From: Taudactylus pleione
Taxonomy: Eukaryota > Chordata > Amphibia > Anura > Myobatrachidae
Direction: 5' to 3'
Assembly: GCA_031769625.1 (NCBI GenBank)
Contig: JAUIMM010000115.1
Span: 17,562,501 to 17,626,500, forward strand
Length of the DNA: 64,000 nt
Below are positions 32,940 through 42,776 of this stretch, piece after piece; position 1 is the stretch's first letter, and each line of letters starts with the position of its first letter. The position numbers and the translations under genes were made by a program. The notes under the pieces were generated by a model that had not been told where the DNA came from, ran no database searches, and worked only from the letters and a program-made list of their open reading frames with translations.

Positions 32940-34770
32940 CTGTTGTGTTGCTTGCAGGTCAGTGTGGGAGTACTCTGTCCTGTTGCCTGCAGGCCAGTGG
33001 GAGTGGGAAGGGCTCTGCCTCTGTTGCCTTCAGGTCAGTGAGTGAGTAGGTAGGGCTCTACGTGCAGTTCAATGTGAGAGTGGTTAGGGCTTGCTTGCCT
33101 GCAAGTCAGTGGCAGTGGGTAGGGCTTGCTTGCCTGCAGGTTCAGTGTGGGAGTGGGTAGGGTTCTGTTGCATGCAGGTCAGTGGTGTGAGTGGGTAGAG
33201 TGGTGTTGCCTGCAGGTCAGTGGGAGAGTGGGTAGGGCTCTATTGCCTGCAGGTCATTGTGGGAGTGGGTAGGGCTCTATTGCCTGCAGGTCAGTGTGGG
33301 AGTGGGTAGGGCTCTGTTGCTTGCAGGTCATTGTGGGAGTGGGTAGGGCTCTATTGCCTGCAGGTCAGTGTGGGAGTGGGTAGGGCTCTGTTGCTTGCAG
33401 GTCAGTGTGGGAGTACTCTGTCCTCTTGCCTGCAGGCCAGTGGGAGTGGGTAGGGTTCTGTTGCCTGCAGGTTCAGTGTGGGAGTGGGTAGGGTTCTGTT
33501 GCATGCAGGTCAGTGGTGTGAGTGGGTAGAGTGGTGTTGCCTGCAGGTCAGTGGGAGAGTGGGTAGGGCTCTGTTGCTTGCAGGTCATTGTGGGAGTGGG
33601 TAGGGCTCTATTGCCTGCAGGTCAGTGTGGGAGTGGGTAGGGCTCTGTTGCTTGCAGGTCAGTGTGGGAGTACTCTGTCCTCTTGCCTGCAGGCCAGTGG
33701 GAGTGGGAAGGGCTCTGCCTCTGTTGCCTTCAGGTCAGTGAGTGAGTAGGTAGGGATCTAAGGCCCTCATTCAGAGCCGTACGCTCTGAGCAGAGCGCAC
33801 GCTCTGAATGAGGGCCGGGCTCCATTTTCATGGAGCGTCCTCCTGGACGCTCGTATAGCTGTGGGTCACCACCCACAGGCTATACGAGCGTGCTTTGTGA
33901 TGGTCGAGACCATCGCGACCATCGAATTTGCGAGCCGGAGCCTGCGGTTGAGGTTTTCAACCGCAAGCTCCGGAGTGATTTTGGCTCTATCAGAGCCAAA
34001 ATCACTCCCACTGACATCACTAGTGATGTCAGTGGGCCGGCTTCTGACGGGAGGCGTTCCCGTGGGAACGCCCCCGCCAGGGAGGCATGCCCCCGGCACG
34101 CCCACCAAAGGGGGCGTGCTGTCAATCAACATTGACAGCACGCCCCCTTTGATCGGACACAACGAGCGAAGGACTTTCCTTCGCTCGTCGCGTCTGGCGC
34201 ATGCGCACGACGGAGCTCCCTCCGTCGTGCGCATGCTCAGTGCATAACATCGACCCACTTGCGAGCGGACAGCCGCTCGCGAGTGGGTCTGAATCAGGCC
34301 CTAAGTGCAGTTCAATGTGAGAGTGGTTAGGGCTTGCTTGCCTGCAAGTCTGTGACAGTGGGTAGGGCTGTGTTGCCTGCAGGTTCAGTGTGGGAGTGGG
34401 TAGGGCTCTGTTGCATGCAGGTCAGTGGTGGGAGTGGGTAGGGCTCTGTTGCATGCAGGTCAGTGGTGTGAGTGGGTAGAGTGGTGTTGCCTGCAGGTCA
34501 GTGGGAGAGTGGGTAGGGCTCTGTTGCCTGCAGGTCAGTGGGAGAGTGGGTAGGGCTCTGTTGCCTGCAGGTCAGTGTGGGTAGGGCTCGTGTGGGAGTT
34601 GGTAGGGCTCTGTTGCCTGCAGGTCAGTGTGGAAGTGGTAGAGCTGTGTTGCCTGCAAGTCAGTGAGAGAATGGGTTGGGCTGTGTTGCCTGCAGGTCAG
34701 CGGGAGAGTGGATTGGGCTCTGTTGCTTACAGGTCAGTGTGGGAGTGGGTAGGGCTCTATATGCCGTACA
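32940..34770. repeat. 37-bp minisatellite, split by a MITE
   Basis: The unit is TTGCCTGCAGGTCAGTGTGG followed by GAGTGGGTAGGGCTCTG (37 bases), with variants of about 30-45 bases. The array runs from about 32940 to 33761 and again from 34302 to about 34770. A larger period of about 699 bases is visible: the unusual block with AGTACTCTGTCCT and AAGGGCTCTGCCTCTGTTGC occurs at about 32958-33055 and 33657-33754. It occupies the space directly upstream of psmg4, between psmg4 and acd. Confidence 0.93.
33762..34301. repeat. Hairpin-chain MITE, TAA target duplication
   Basis: A 540-bp element with GGCCCTCATTCAGAGCC at the left, TCTGAATCAGGCC at the right, and TAA on both sides (33759-33761 and 34302-34304). 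The uninterrupted minisatellite copy at about 33056 confirms the insertion point. The interior is at least eleven consecutive hairpins with hardly any spacer: 33762-33816, 33847-33891, 33936-33972, 33974-34006, 34007-34036, 34053-34072, 34107-34150, 34162-34188, 34199-34236 and 34253-34288, with smaller ones between. No ORF. Confidence 0.9.
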
Positions 34771-34774
34771 GGAG

Positions 34775-35105
34775 TGTATGTCCTTGATATATTATTATTA
34801 TTATTATTAACAGTTATTTATATAGTGCACACATATTCCGCAGCGATTTACAGAGAATGTTTGGCCATTCACATCAGTCCCTGCCCAGTGGATTTTAAAG
34901 TCTATGTTCCCTACCACGTGTACACACAAACTAGGGTTAACTTTTGTTGGGAGCCAATTATTATATCAGTATATTTTTGGATTGTGGGAGGAAACCGGAG
35001 TACCCAGAGGAAACCCACGCAAGCACAGTGAGAATATACAAACTCCTCACAGGACCGTAGTGGGAAACGAACCCATGACCCCAGGGCTGTGAGGCAGTAA
35101 CGTTA
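34775..35105 (-). mobile_element. tRNA-derived SINE (V-SINE-like)
   Basis: Minus orientation. The 5' end at about 35105 has a tRNA-like promoter: GGTTCGTTTCCC resembles the B box GGTTCGANTCC, and TGGTTAACGTTACTGCC resembles an A-box region. The conserved body contains GTGGGTTTCCTCTGGGTACT and CCGGTTTCCTCCCACAATCC, well known from fish and amphibian SINEs of this type. The tail is (AAT)n, seen here as (ATT)n at 34786-34809. It is not a functional tRNA gene. Confidence 0.7.
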
Positions 35106-36164
35106 ACCATATAGTTTTGTAACATAAGGGATTTATTCCTTCATATAATTCTTATGTCCTATGACTGACTAGTCTAACTGTCAGCAGGGTGAGTTCTTAA
35201 ACTGAAATAAACAATGTGACCTGAAATTGTTACATCACATGTAAGTTAGAGGTAGAACCATGAGTGTTATATGTGGCCAAGGTGTATGTCTCTGTCCAGA
35301 TGGGATAAGTACAGAATGGAATTAACATAACTATCTAATATCGGCAGTGCAATCCAGAAATAAAACTATTGCCACGCCTATACCAAAAGTTGGTGAAAGT
35401 GAGAATACTGAATTGACCAAACCACATTCTAAATAAAGTAGTGGAAATGATCATTCACAATAATAGGTGTGGCTATGCTAAATAGTATACAAAGCTTATT
35501 CAGGATACATATTAATATAGAGCTCAGGAGCTAGCAACAAATCTGGGAGATGTGCATATTTCAATTTAAATAACTCCTTAATGTTCAAGAGAGAAATTGT
35601 GAATATTGTGATGGCATTTACCCCGGCACATAGAACAGTTGTCTTTACACTAATAATAGAACCAAGACTAGCTCAACAAAATGTGGTTTTCTCTTTATCC
35701 TGGCAGGGATTCGCCCTAGCTCACTATGGCCCCCATTTATTAATGATCGCACTTGCAATGTGATCTGGGCATGCCAGTACTTTGCAATGATCGCATTGCA
35801 AGATGCTATCATAGCGCCGGGATGTATTATCCAGCTCATGCAGGGAGAGGGGCTCCGAAAGGATGTGCCAAAGAGCTGCCTCCCTGCAATGTGCCGGGGA
35901 GCTGCCGGGGCTGCCGCGCTGACTGCATATGTGTGGTGGCCATTGCCTCCGCCGGCTAATTATGCGGTGTGTAGCCCATAGGCTACAGCGACTAATGCCT
36001 TCTTCAGATGGAGTTAGCTGCGAGGGCCAATATCGGGAGTACATCGCATTTCAGATATTGGTAAATCTGGCAGCATCACATGCCCCTTGGAAATCTATGG
36101 GGGATGCAGCTGCCTGTGGGGATGGAGGGATCGCAGCAGGTAGCTGTCTCTCCTTATATAACAG
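35106..36164. other. No gene seen; anonymous repeat from about 35725
   Basis: Space between psmg4 and acd. From CCCCCATTTATTAATGATCG (35730) the sequence looks like a GC-richer dispersed repeat with small inverted pairs (GATCGCACTTGCAATG/CATTGCAAGATGC). No coding similarity. Confidence 0.4.
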
Positions 36165-36276
36165 AGTACTTGCGGTCACTTGCGCTACTCTGGAGTAAGT
36201 ACCAACGCCAAAATGATTAATTGATTAGAGAGGAGTTGGTACTTACTCCAGAGGAGCGCAAGTGACCGCAAGTACT
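36165..36276. repeat. Inverted repeat, about 42-bp arms
   Basis: AGTACTTGCGGTCACTTGCG...GGAGTAAGTACCAAC is repeated inverted as GTTGGTACTTACTCC...CGCAAGTGACCGCAAGTACT around a loop of about 29 bases. One arm reads CGCTACTC where the other reads GAGGAGCG, the main mismatch. A C6/G7 hairpin (GCACCCCCCATAG...CTATGGGGGGGTGC) lies 110 bases further on. Confidence 0.85.
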
Positions 36277-36789
36277 GTGTTTTATTGGGTTTTGAAGAAG
36301 GGCGGCCACTGCAGCACTGTTGATTTGGGAGCGCAAGTTTTATTTTGTTTGTTATTGTACAGCTGTCTCTCCTTAACTTGATCGCAAAAGCACCCCCCAT
36401 AGTTTCTATGGGGGGGTGCTTTACTACGGATTTTACCAAACTTTGCCCTGGTAGCTAATGCCTATGGGCAACTTACCAACAAGGACTGCTCGTGCACGAG
36501 TGGTCAGCAGGCCGACGCAGTAGCGTGCTGGATCCCAAAAAAAGAAGGGATGTGAACGCATTACGATCACTTCCCTTCTTATGTATCGCAGGATTGGGCT
36601 CCCTTTGGAGCCCCTGTCCTTGCGGGTGGTTTTTAAAACATTCTGGTGAACATTTCTTATTGCTGCAAATAGCTGCGATAAATTATAATTGTAAGGTCTG
36701 GGATCCGGTAATTAATAAATATGCCTCTAAGGCAAATGTAGGAAAAAAAGCCTTGTTTGTTTCTGCAAAGTATCTATACATTTATAAAC

Positions 36790-37795
36790 TACTAGCTGTT
36801 GCCTGTGGCTTCGGCCATGATGAAATCGCTTCTGGCAACATTTCTTTTTATTTGAGGTGTTTAAGTTGTATTTCGTTGCACAGGGACCCTGTCACGGGAG
36901 TGGCCCACGTGACCAGCAGCACTATACAGGCTGGTAGCAGCAGCTCCTTTACCCACCACTCACACCAATATCACTGTGTGCCCTGTGCACAGACTACTAT
37001 GTAGCCTATCCTATTCAAGTGAACGCCGGCCCAAAGCACCTCTCCCCCCATCCCTTACCTGCCATGCGCATGGTGTCACACTTATCTCTTGCATTGATGT
37101 CAATAAATTTAGTTTTTTTATTGCTCAGCATTTTCTTGACTAATCAAGATGAAACAAAGTGCATGTTATTTCTAGGCGTTTCCAATACAACATGATGCAG
37201 TTTTCATTAAAATCAGTTCAGTAGTTTTTGCATCAACTTGGAACAGACACACAATGGCTCTCATTCAGACCCGCTCGCAAGTGCTATGCGCTCGCAAGCG
37301 GGTCGATGGTGGGGCACTGCGCACGCGTGCGCAAGCCCCGGAGCGAGAGAGAAATTCTCTCGCTCCAGGGCTCGCCACAAACGGGGTGGCTGTCGATGTT
37401 GATCGACCGCTCGTCCCGTTTTGTAGGCGGGAAGAGGGGGTGGCTGACCAAACGGTGGCGTTCCCGAAGGAACGCCTCCCGTTTGGGGGCGGCCCTACTG
37501 ACATCACGAGTGATGTTAGTAGTGAGCTTCCGGCTCTATTAGAGCCGAAAGCTCACTGGGGCTTGCGGCAGACGAGACCCTACCACAAGGGTCTCGTCGC
37601 AAGTCGCGATGGTCAAGACAATCGCGACCATCACCTGGCCGCTCGCTAAAGCTGTGGGTGGTCACCCACATCTTAGCGAGCGGCCAGGAGGCCGGCTTTA
37701 AAAAAAAAAAAAAGCATCCGCCCTCATTCAGAGCGAGCACTCGCTTTTTGCGAGCGGCTCTGAATGAGGGCCAATGTTCTTATTAGTATAGATTT
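36790..37795. repeat. Unclassified dispersed repeat, interrupted by a MITE
   Basis: The start ACTAGCTGTTGCCTGTGGCT and the end block AAAATCAGTTCAGTAGTTTT...GGAACAGACACACAATGTTC belong to a repeat type I have seen in many animal genomes. The MITE at 37256-37772 interrupts ACACAAT/GTTCTTATTAG. I cannot assign it to a class. No ORF of note. Confidence 0.4.
37256..37772. repeat. Hairpin-chain MITE, AAT target duplication
   Basis: 517 bp, with GGCTCTCATTCAGA at the left, TCTGAATGAGGGCC at the right, and AAT on both sides (37253-37255 and 37773-37775). Consecutive hairpins include AGCGAGAGAGAAATTCTCTCGCT, GGCGTTCCCGAAGGAACGCC, TACTGACATCACGAGTGATG with its partner, and ACGAGACCC...GGGTCTCGT. The module order is inverted relative to 33762-34301. 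Confidence 0.85.
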
Positions 37796-38185
37796 ATTTT
37801 ACTGGTATAAGTCTTCAGCTAAAATAGCAATAGTTTTAAGAGAAATATGTATGTAAAACATGGCTGGACAAGTACTAATTTGCATACTGAATTAAGGCAA
37901 CGCCACAAAAGATGGAAAGAACACGCGGAGAGGTTCCCACATTGGGTCCTATACAATCATTAGTCCATTCAAGGTGACCGGTATGATAACTGTTATTCTA
38001 CTGTGTTTCAAAGAACTGGTGGTGCACCCCCGGAGAACTGTAATACAAATTAGAAATACAGGGGAGAAATATATACTCTTGCGTGGGCCCTCTTACAGAA
38101 ATAGTTAAATTAAAACTTACTGTATATTAGGAATCATGTAAACCTATTAGAGCCACACAAGAAAAAATATCTAAATATGGACAAA

Positions 38186-38784
38186 GGGCCTGATTCAGAG
38201 CCGCTCGTAAGCGGCCGCTCGTTCATTCCGAGCGATGTTTGCCCAACTGCGCATGCTTACGGATCGTAATACGCATGCGCGAACCAGTCAGTGCTGCCGA
38301 AAATCGTTTGTTCGCTAAATAGCGAATGCCTGCTAATATGAGTGACAGGAGGAGGCGTATGTGGGTGGTAACAGGGCAAGGTGCTTGAAAACGGGGAGTG
38401 GAGATCAGAACGCAGGCGTGCTTAAAGGTCAAAAAGGGCGTTTTATGGGTGTGCATAATTAATACAGCAGCGTCACTGACCACGTCACTGGGTTATTTTA
38501 TAGTCAGAACTGCTCGCAAATTTGTGGTAGGAAAAACCAACCACAAGAATAGCGAGCAGTTCATACGCTGGTCGATGTACTCGATTAATCTAATAAATAG
38601 CGGACATGACGTAGGATGCGAGCGGCCAGGGGGCGTAGTTATCCAAAAAACGACCGCAAGTTTTGTTCGCTCGTTCAGACATAGAGGCGTGACCAGACCG
38701 CAATGAGCGAACGGTTCATTTGAATAGCCACCCCTTTTTTTGGAACGAACGACCGCAAATAGCGACCGGCTCTGAATCAGGGCC
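38186..38784. repeat. MITE with GGGCCTGATTCAGAGCCG ends
   Basis: 599 bp with ends GGGCCTGATTCAGAGCCG and CGGCTCTGAATCAGGGCC, flanked by AAA on each side. Internal pairs include GAGCGAACGGTTC and ACTGCTCGCAAATTTGTGGT...ACCACAAGAATAGCGAGCAGT. Its closest relative in the window is 47978-48547. Confidence 0.8.
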
Positions 38785-38885
38785 AAAGACACATCATTAT
38801 TCGTATATCAATAATAACACTGTTTCATTTGGGCTCTATTAAATATTTTTCATAATCTGTGACCTAATATATTTACAATCTAAAG

Positions 38886-39180
38886 TAAAGCCGGGTACAC
38901 ACTAAATTATCGGGTCGATCAGATGATATATAGTTGATCGGCCCGATAATTAGACGGTGTGTATGTAGCAGTGTTATCCAATTAAACTGCTTCAATTGTT
39001 CCTGCAATGGTCCGATTGGGCGGCCCACATTTCATGTTCCCGACCTCCCAATATTGTTGAAGAGATCAAAAGAAAGTACACACTGAGCGAAAAATAGCTT
39101 GGTCTGTATGGGTGCGCACCGATCCGATAATCGCTCTGTGGGATCGGAGCGTTTATTGGATCGGCACTATCTGATATCTG
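38886..39180. repeat. hAT-like MITE remnant
   Basis: It begins AAGCCGGGTACACACTAAAT and contains TTATCGGGTCGATC against GATCGGCCCGATAA and TGGGATCGGAGCG. The right end is unclear. It lies directly upstream of acd. Confidence 0.45.
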
Positions 39181-39364
39181 TATAAAGGTGTCTCACAGAT
39201 TTTTACTTACAACTATACTCCGTAGAGAAAAGGATGTTTTTCTTAACCACAACAAAACTCATCCACTTTACAGAAATCAGGTGATGTGACAAGAATGGAA
39301 ACCTGTATAGGCATATTTATGAACACTACTTTTTTATATCTATACATAGGAAATAAAAAAAGAT

Positions 39365-39472
39365 ATGGCTGCATATCATTTCTGCATTGGTCACCCTTGG
39401 ATTCTGGATGTCCTTTCTAAATATGGCCAAGGGATTGTCAAACAAAAATCTGTCCTTGCCCAGGTAGTTGAG
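39365..39472 (+). CDS. acd: acd (TPP1) exon 1, start of the OB fold
   Basis: acd encodes TPP1, the shelterin subunit that binds POT1 and TIN2, and whose OB fold recruits telomerase to chromosome ends in the nucleus. This exon reads MAAYHFCIGHPWILDVLSKY and ends SVLAQVVE before the donor GTAGGT (39473). The human protein has LVLRPWIRELILG and LLEVLQD in the same order. Thirty-six codons, phase 0. The ATG is the likely start, but the frame is open upstream to a possible acceptor (CTATACATAG ending 39349), so a 5' exon and a longer N-terminus remain possible. The gene continues at 40081. Confidence 0.83.
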
Positions 39473-40080
39473 GTAGGTCATTTATGAATATAATGTTTGT
39501 TTTCATTGTAATAATATTTTATCAAGCATAACATAAGGAGACAAAACATTTTGCACAGTAGTTAAATATATTTGTATTTGCCATATGGCCAGCCAAGCTA
39601 AACACGTACATTGTGTACATTTAATAATAATAATAAGATAGCCATGTTCCAACACATTCACTACACAAGTCACATTCCATGTTCTCTCTTATTTTGCAGA
39701 CAGGTGATGTCTTTCTGCAAACCTTCACTGGCTACATCAGACATTAATTGCTGTTATTACCTTTTTCATATGCTTTATTTATGGCCCTATTGTGTAATCT
39801 ACTTTTTCACTCTCTTAATCTGAATTTGATATTTCACATGCAGTTCATGATTATTATTTTTTTATAGCGTCACATAGTCACAAGATTATAATCATTGTTG
39901 GGATGAAAAGAAGGAATTCAGAAATGTCTTCCAGCTTCCAAAACTAAGAATAGCTAGTTCTGGAAACTATAGCAGAAAAAGAAAAACGGTGCTGATGCAG
40001 CGTACCCTTGTAGTCTATCAATGCAGATAGGTTCAGTTTATTTATGTTTTCATTCGTTTTTTTTTTTCTTCTCCTATTAG
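39473..40080. other. acd intron 1
   Basis: 608-bp AT-rich intron with GT (39473) and AG (40079-40080) borders and a pyrimidine-rich TTTTTTTTTCTTCTCCTATT before the acceptor. No transposon recognised; it is the only short intron seen in either host gene. Confidence 0.75.
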
Positions 40081-40205
40081 TTTGTGAAGATGCCAAAGCT
40101 ATCTGCAGAAGGCTCCCAGTATCCGGAAGCTGTGGTGCATTTATCTGACCAGAAGTACTATATTAGAGCAGTCCTCACCAGGGAGGCCCAGGAAACGTTA
40201 GAAAG
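40081..40205 (+). CDS. acd: acd (TPP1) exon 2, OB-fold core
   Basis: It opens FVKMPKLSAEGSQYPEAVVH and continues LSDQKYYIRAVLTREAQETL, then E and two bases of the next codon. The LSDxxxxIRAVLTREA block is the clearest diagnostic of TPP1 (human VSDGTHSVRCLVTREAL). Forty-one codons plus two bases: phase 0 in and phase 2 out, as required by exon 3. The donor AAAG/GTCTAT is weak beyond the GT. No stop or frameshift is present. Confidence 0.9.
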
Positions 40206-40558
40206 GTCTATGCACTTACAGAACTGCTTTTTTTTCTCTTCCCTCATAATGTAGACATATTATGTAGGTGAACAAATGTATCAAAGGTAGTAGTCTCTCT
40301 CCTACACTAGTCCGCCATCTCTTTTCTCCAATCTTTCCCTCTCCATAGTGTCTTCATCATTCCATAACCTCATGTTCCTATGATTGCTGATACTAACGTA
40401 TTGGCACCTTTCTTTTCTTAGCTTACATTATAGCTGTCTCCTGTATGTAGTACTAAATAGCCTTATCATGTATTTACTATTGCTCATTAATCTTATGCTT
40501 ACTTTAAGTGTTAAGTTATGTATAGCTGTCCATACAAGCAGTGATTAGGACAGCCTAT

Positions 40559-41705
40559 GGGAGAGATGTACTAAGCTCTGGAAAGTGATAGACTACTAAC
40601 CAATCAGCTCCTAACTGTCACTTTACAGGCTGTGTTTGAAAAATGACAGGAGCTGATTGGTTGTACTGTTCATTCAAGCACCCTGCATCTGTTAAAACCC
40701 GTGCAGTTCCTCTTTCCTGCCTTGGGTGACGCTTTTTGCACTGGTGCTTCTAGCACGCAAATTACTGAATCTCAGCAGTTTGTTGCATCATCTAAGTATG
40801 CTAGAAGCCCAAGAGCAGAGAGCGCCACCCCAGGCAGGATAGAGAAACTGCATGGGCTGTGACAGTTGCAGGGTGCTAGAATGAAGACTAGGGGGCCTAT
40901 TCATCAACACTAAAATAACGTATTTAAGGACATTTTCCTTAAGTACCGTTATTTTAGTATTCATGAACACACTTAGCACAGGAGATATCACTGATATCTC
41001 CTTGCTAAGTCCCCCTGCGTTAATTTCCACACTCCCCATACATTAGTATGGGATATGGAAATTATGGTATTCATCAAATTCCAAAAATTCTGTATTTTCG
41101 GAATTTGATGGTATTACCATACGCCACTGTGAGGTGGCGTATAGTAGGTAACACCTGCTTTCAGCTGGGCAGGTCCTCCGGCGCTCTGGTCTCTCCTCTG
41201 GCTCGGTCTGCTATGCTGACATTGTGTTCTCCCAGCAGAACACAATAAAATGTAGAAAAACAGTACTGTGCTCTGCTGGGAGAACACAATGTCAGCATAG
41301 CAGAAGGAGCCAGAGGCTGCTGCGCAGGCAGGTAAGTGCTAAACTGGGGGAGGTGAGCGGAGGGGGGGGTCACAAACCTACCGCAGGTGTAGGCAGTGCT
41401 GCGCATGCGCTGGTTTTACAGATGTGCTGCGCATGCGCTGTTACTGTTTCCAGCTGCAGTAAGGTAGTGTAGAGAGGGATAACTATCTATTTCCCGAAAA
41501 GCTGTCATCGTAAAAATGACAGCTTTTCGGAATAGATAGTTATGGGGAGGAGGAATGATGAATTCCTCTGGTAATTAGGTAGAACTCCATGCGAGTTCTA
41601 AACCTAGTTACCTCCTGAGAAACTTTAGGTATGATGAATAGGCCCCTAGGTAGGTAGTTTATCACTATCCAATTTCACTTTCCAGAGCTCCAGTACATCT
41701 GCCCC
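40559..41705. repeat. AGATGTACTAA-type MITE split by another MITE
   Basis: The outer ends GGGAGAGATGTACTAAGCTC (40559) and AGCTCCAGTACATCTGCCCC (41705) belong to the family at 1876-2012. An element at 40892-41646 is inserted inside. It lies in acd intron 2. The sequence at 40680-40890 (GCACCCTGCATCTGTTAAAA...) also contains an inverted CAGCCCATGCAG-like pair. Confidence 0.75.
40892..41646. repeat. 755-bp MITE with GGGGCCTATTCATCA ends, TAG duplication
   Basis: GGGGCCTATTCATCA and TGATGAATAGGCCCC are perfect inverted ends, flanked by TAG. Inside are several strong hairpins: AAATAACGTATTTAAGGACA against its partner (40912-40960), TCAAATTCCAAAAATTCTGTATTTTC... (41078-41110), GTGTTCTCCCAGCAGA...TCTGCTGGGAGAACAC (41224-41288), and CGAAAAGCTGTCAT...ATGACAGCTTTTCG (41496-41530). 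Confidence 0.85.
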
Positions 41706-42776
41706 AATATGACTAATTTACACCTGATACAATGTATCTTTATTTCTTCTTCAGGGTCCATAGGGTCCACAGAATCAACCTTGGGGGATGTAGTTGGAGA
41801 GATCCATTGCACCAAGCAGCTTACAGCTTTAATGCTCCCAGAATGCACTGGTCCTCCCTATTTACCCCGCCTCCAGCCACAGGCATTCAGTTTTTTTTTG
41901 TTTGGTGCACGGAAAGTATCCAGACGCACCTGTTTAACAGCGGGACTGCCAAGGCAGTCCCAGGCTTTTTCTTTTATATTTTACCTTCGTTTTTTGAAAA
42001 ACATCTGAGTTAAGCGGTACCAGTGCCGAATAGGACGCAGGTACTGCGATTCCATCTACCTCCACCGATGCCAAAACTCCAGTACCGCTATATGCCCTGG
42101 GGATTTCGGCAGGCAGGTAAGCGATTCCTCGTGAGGGCAATCCTGCTCGACGTAGTCCAGGTGTAGGAGACGCACCAGAGGCAGCTGCGGGTGAAGGGCT
42201 CATATAACGTGTACTCACTAAGACGGCCAGGGCCATATCGTCTGTTGTCGGGGATGGGTAGTAGACGCACTAGTTAGCATCTACTACTGTGAGACCAGCA
42301 TTCCCGCGCCGTCAAAATTGCAGCTTAGGGGAGATAGGCATACTCCCGGCAACTCCTCTCCCGACCCAGACGCAACTTCCGGTTACGGATTCCCGTCTCT
42401 GGGTTGCTATTTCTGACCACCTCGTCTGTGAGACGCTCACAGAGCACAAAGGCGCACTTGAGCGTACTGCGGCAAACTGGTTGTCTCGGAGGTTTGGACT
42501 GTCTCTCTGTATACCTCTCCTCTGGGTCTGGTATATAGTGCTCTATATCCTGCAATACCCCGGCGGGGCTGGTCAGTTGATTCAGAGTCAATTTGCGATA
42601 GCAATATTGGTATTTATGCATTGTATGTGACTGTCATGCTAGCTGCTGTATATACACTGTCAGTTATATCTATCACTGTGTTTCCTCCTCATCCCTCTGA
42701 AAAGGTGTGTGGGGTTTTTCATATGTGAAGTGCGTCACATTGCATTTATACTGTACACCTTATACCGATCACACAC

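Noticed and set aside
33830..34258. Frames of 100-130 codons on both strands
   Set aside because: They run through the hairpin-chain MITE; palindromes produce matching frames on both strands, with no protein similarity.
35050..35105. tRNA-like sequence with a B box
   Set aside because: No tRNA fold is evident, and it is joined to a SINE body and an (AAT)n tail; it is the SINE promoter.
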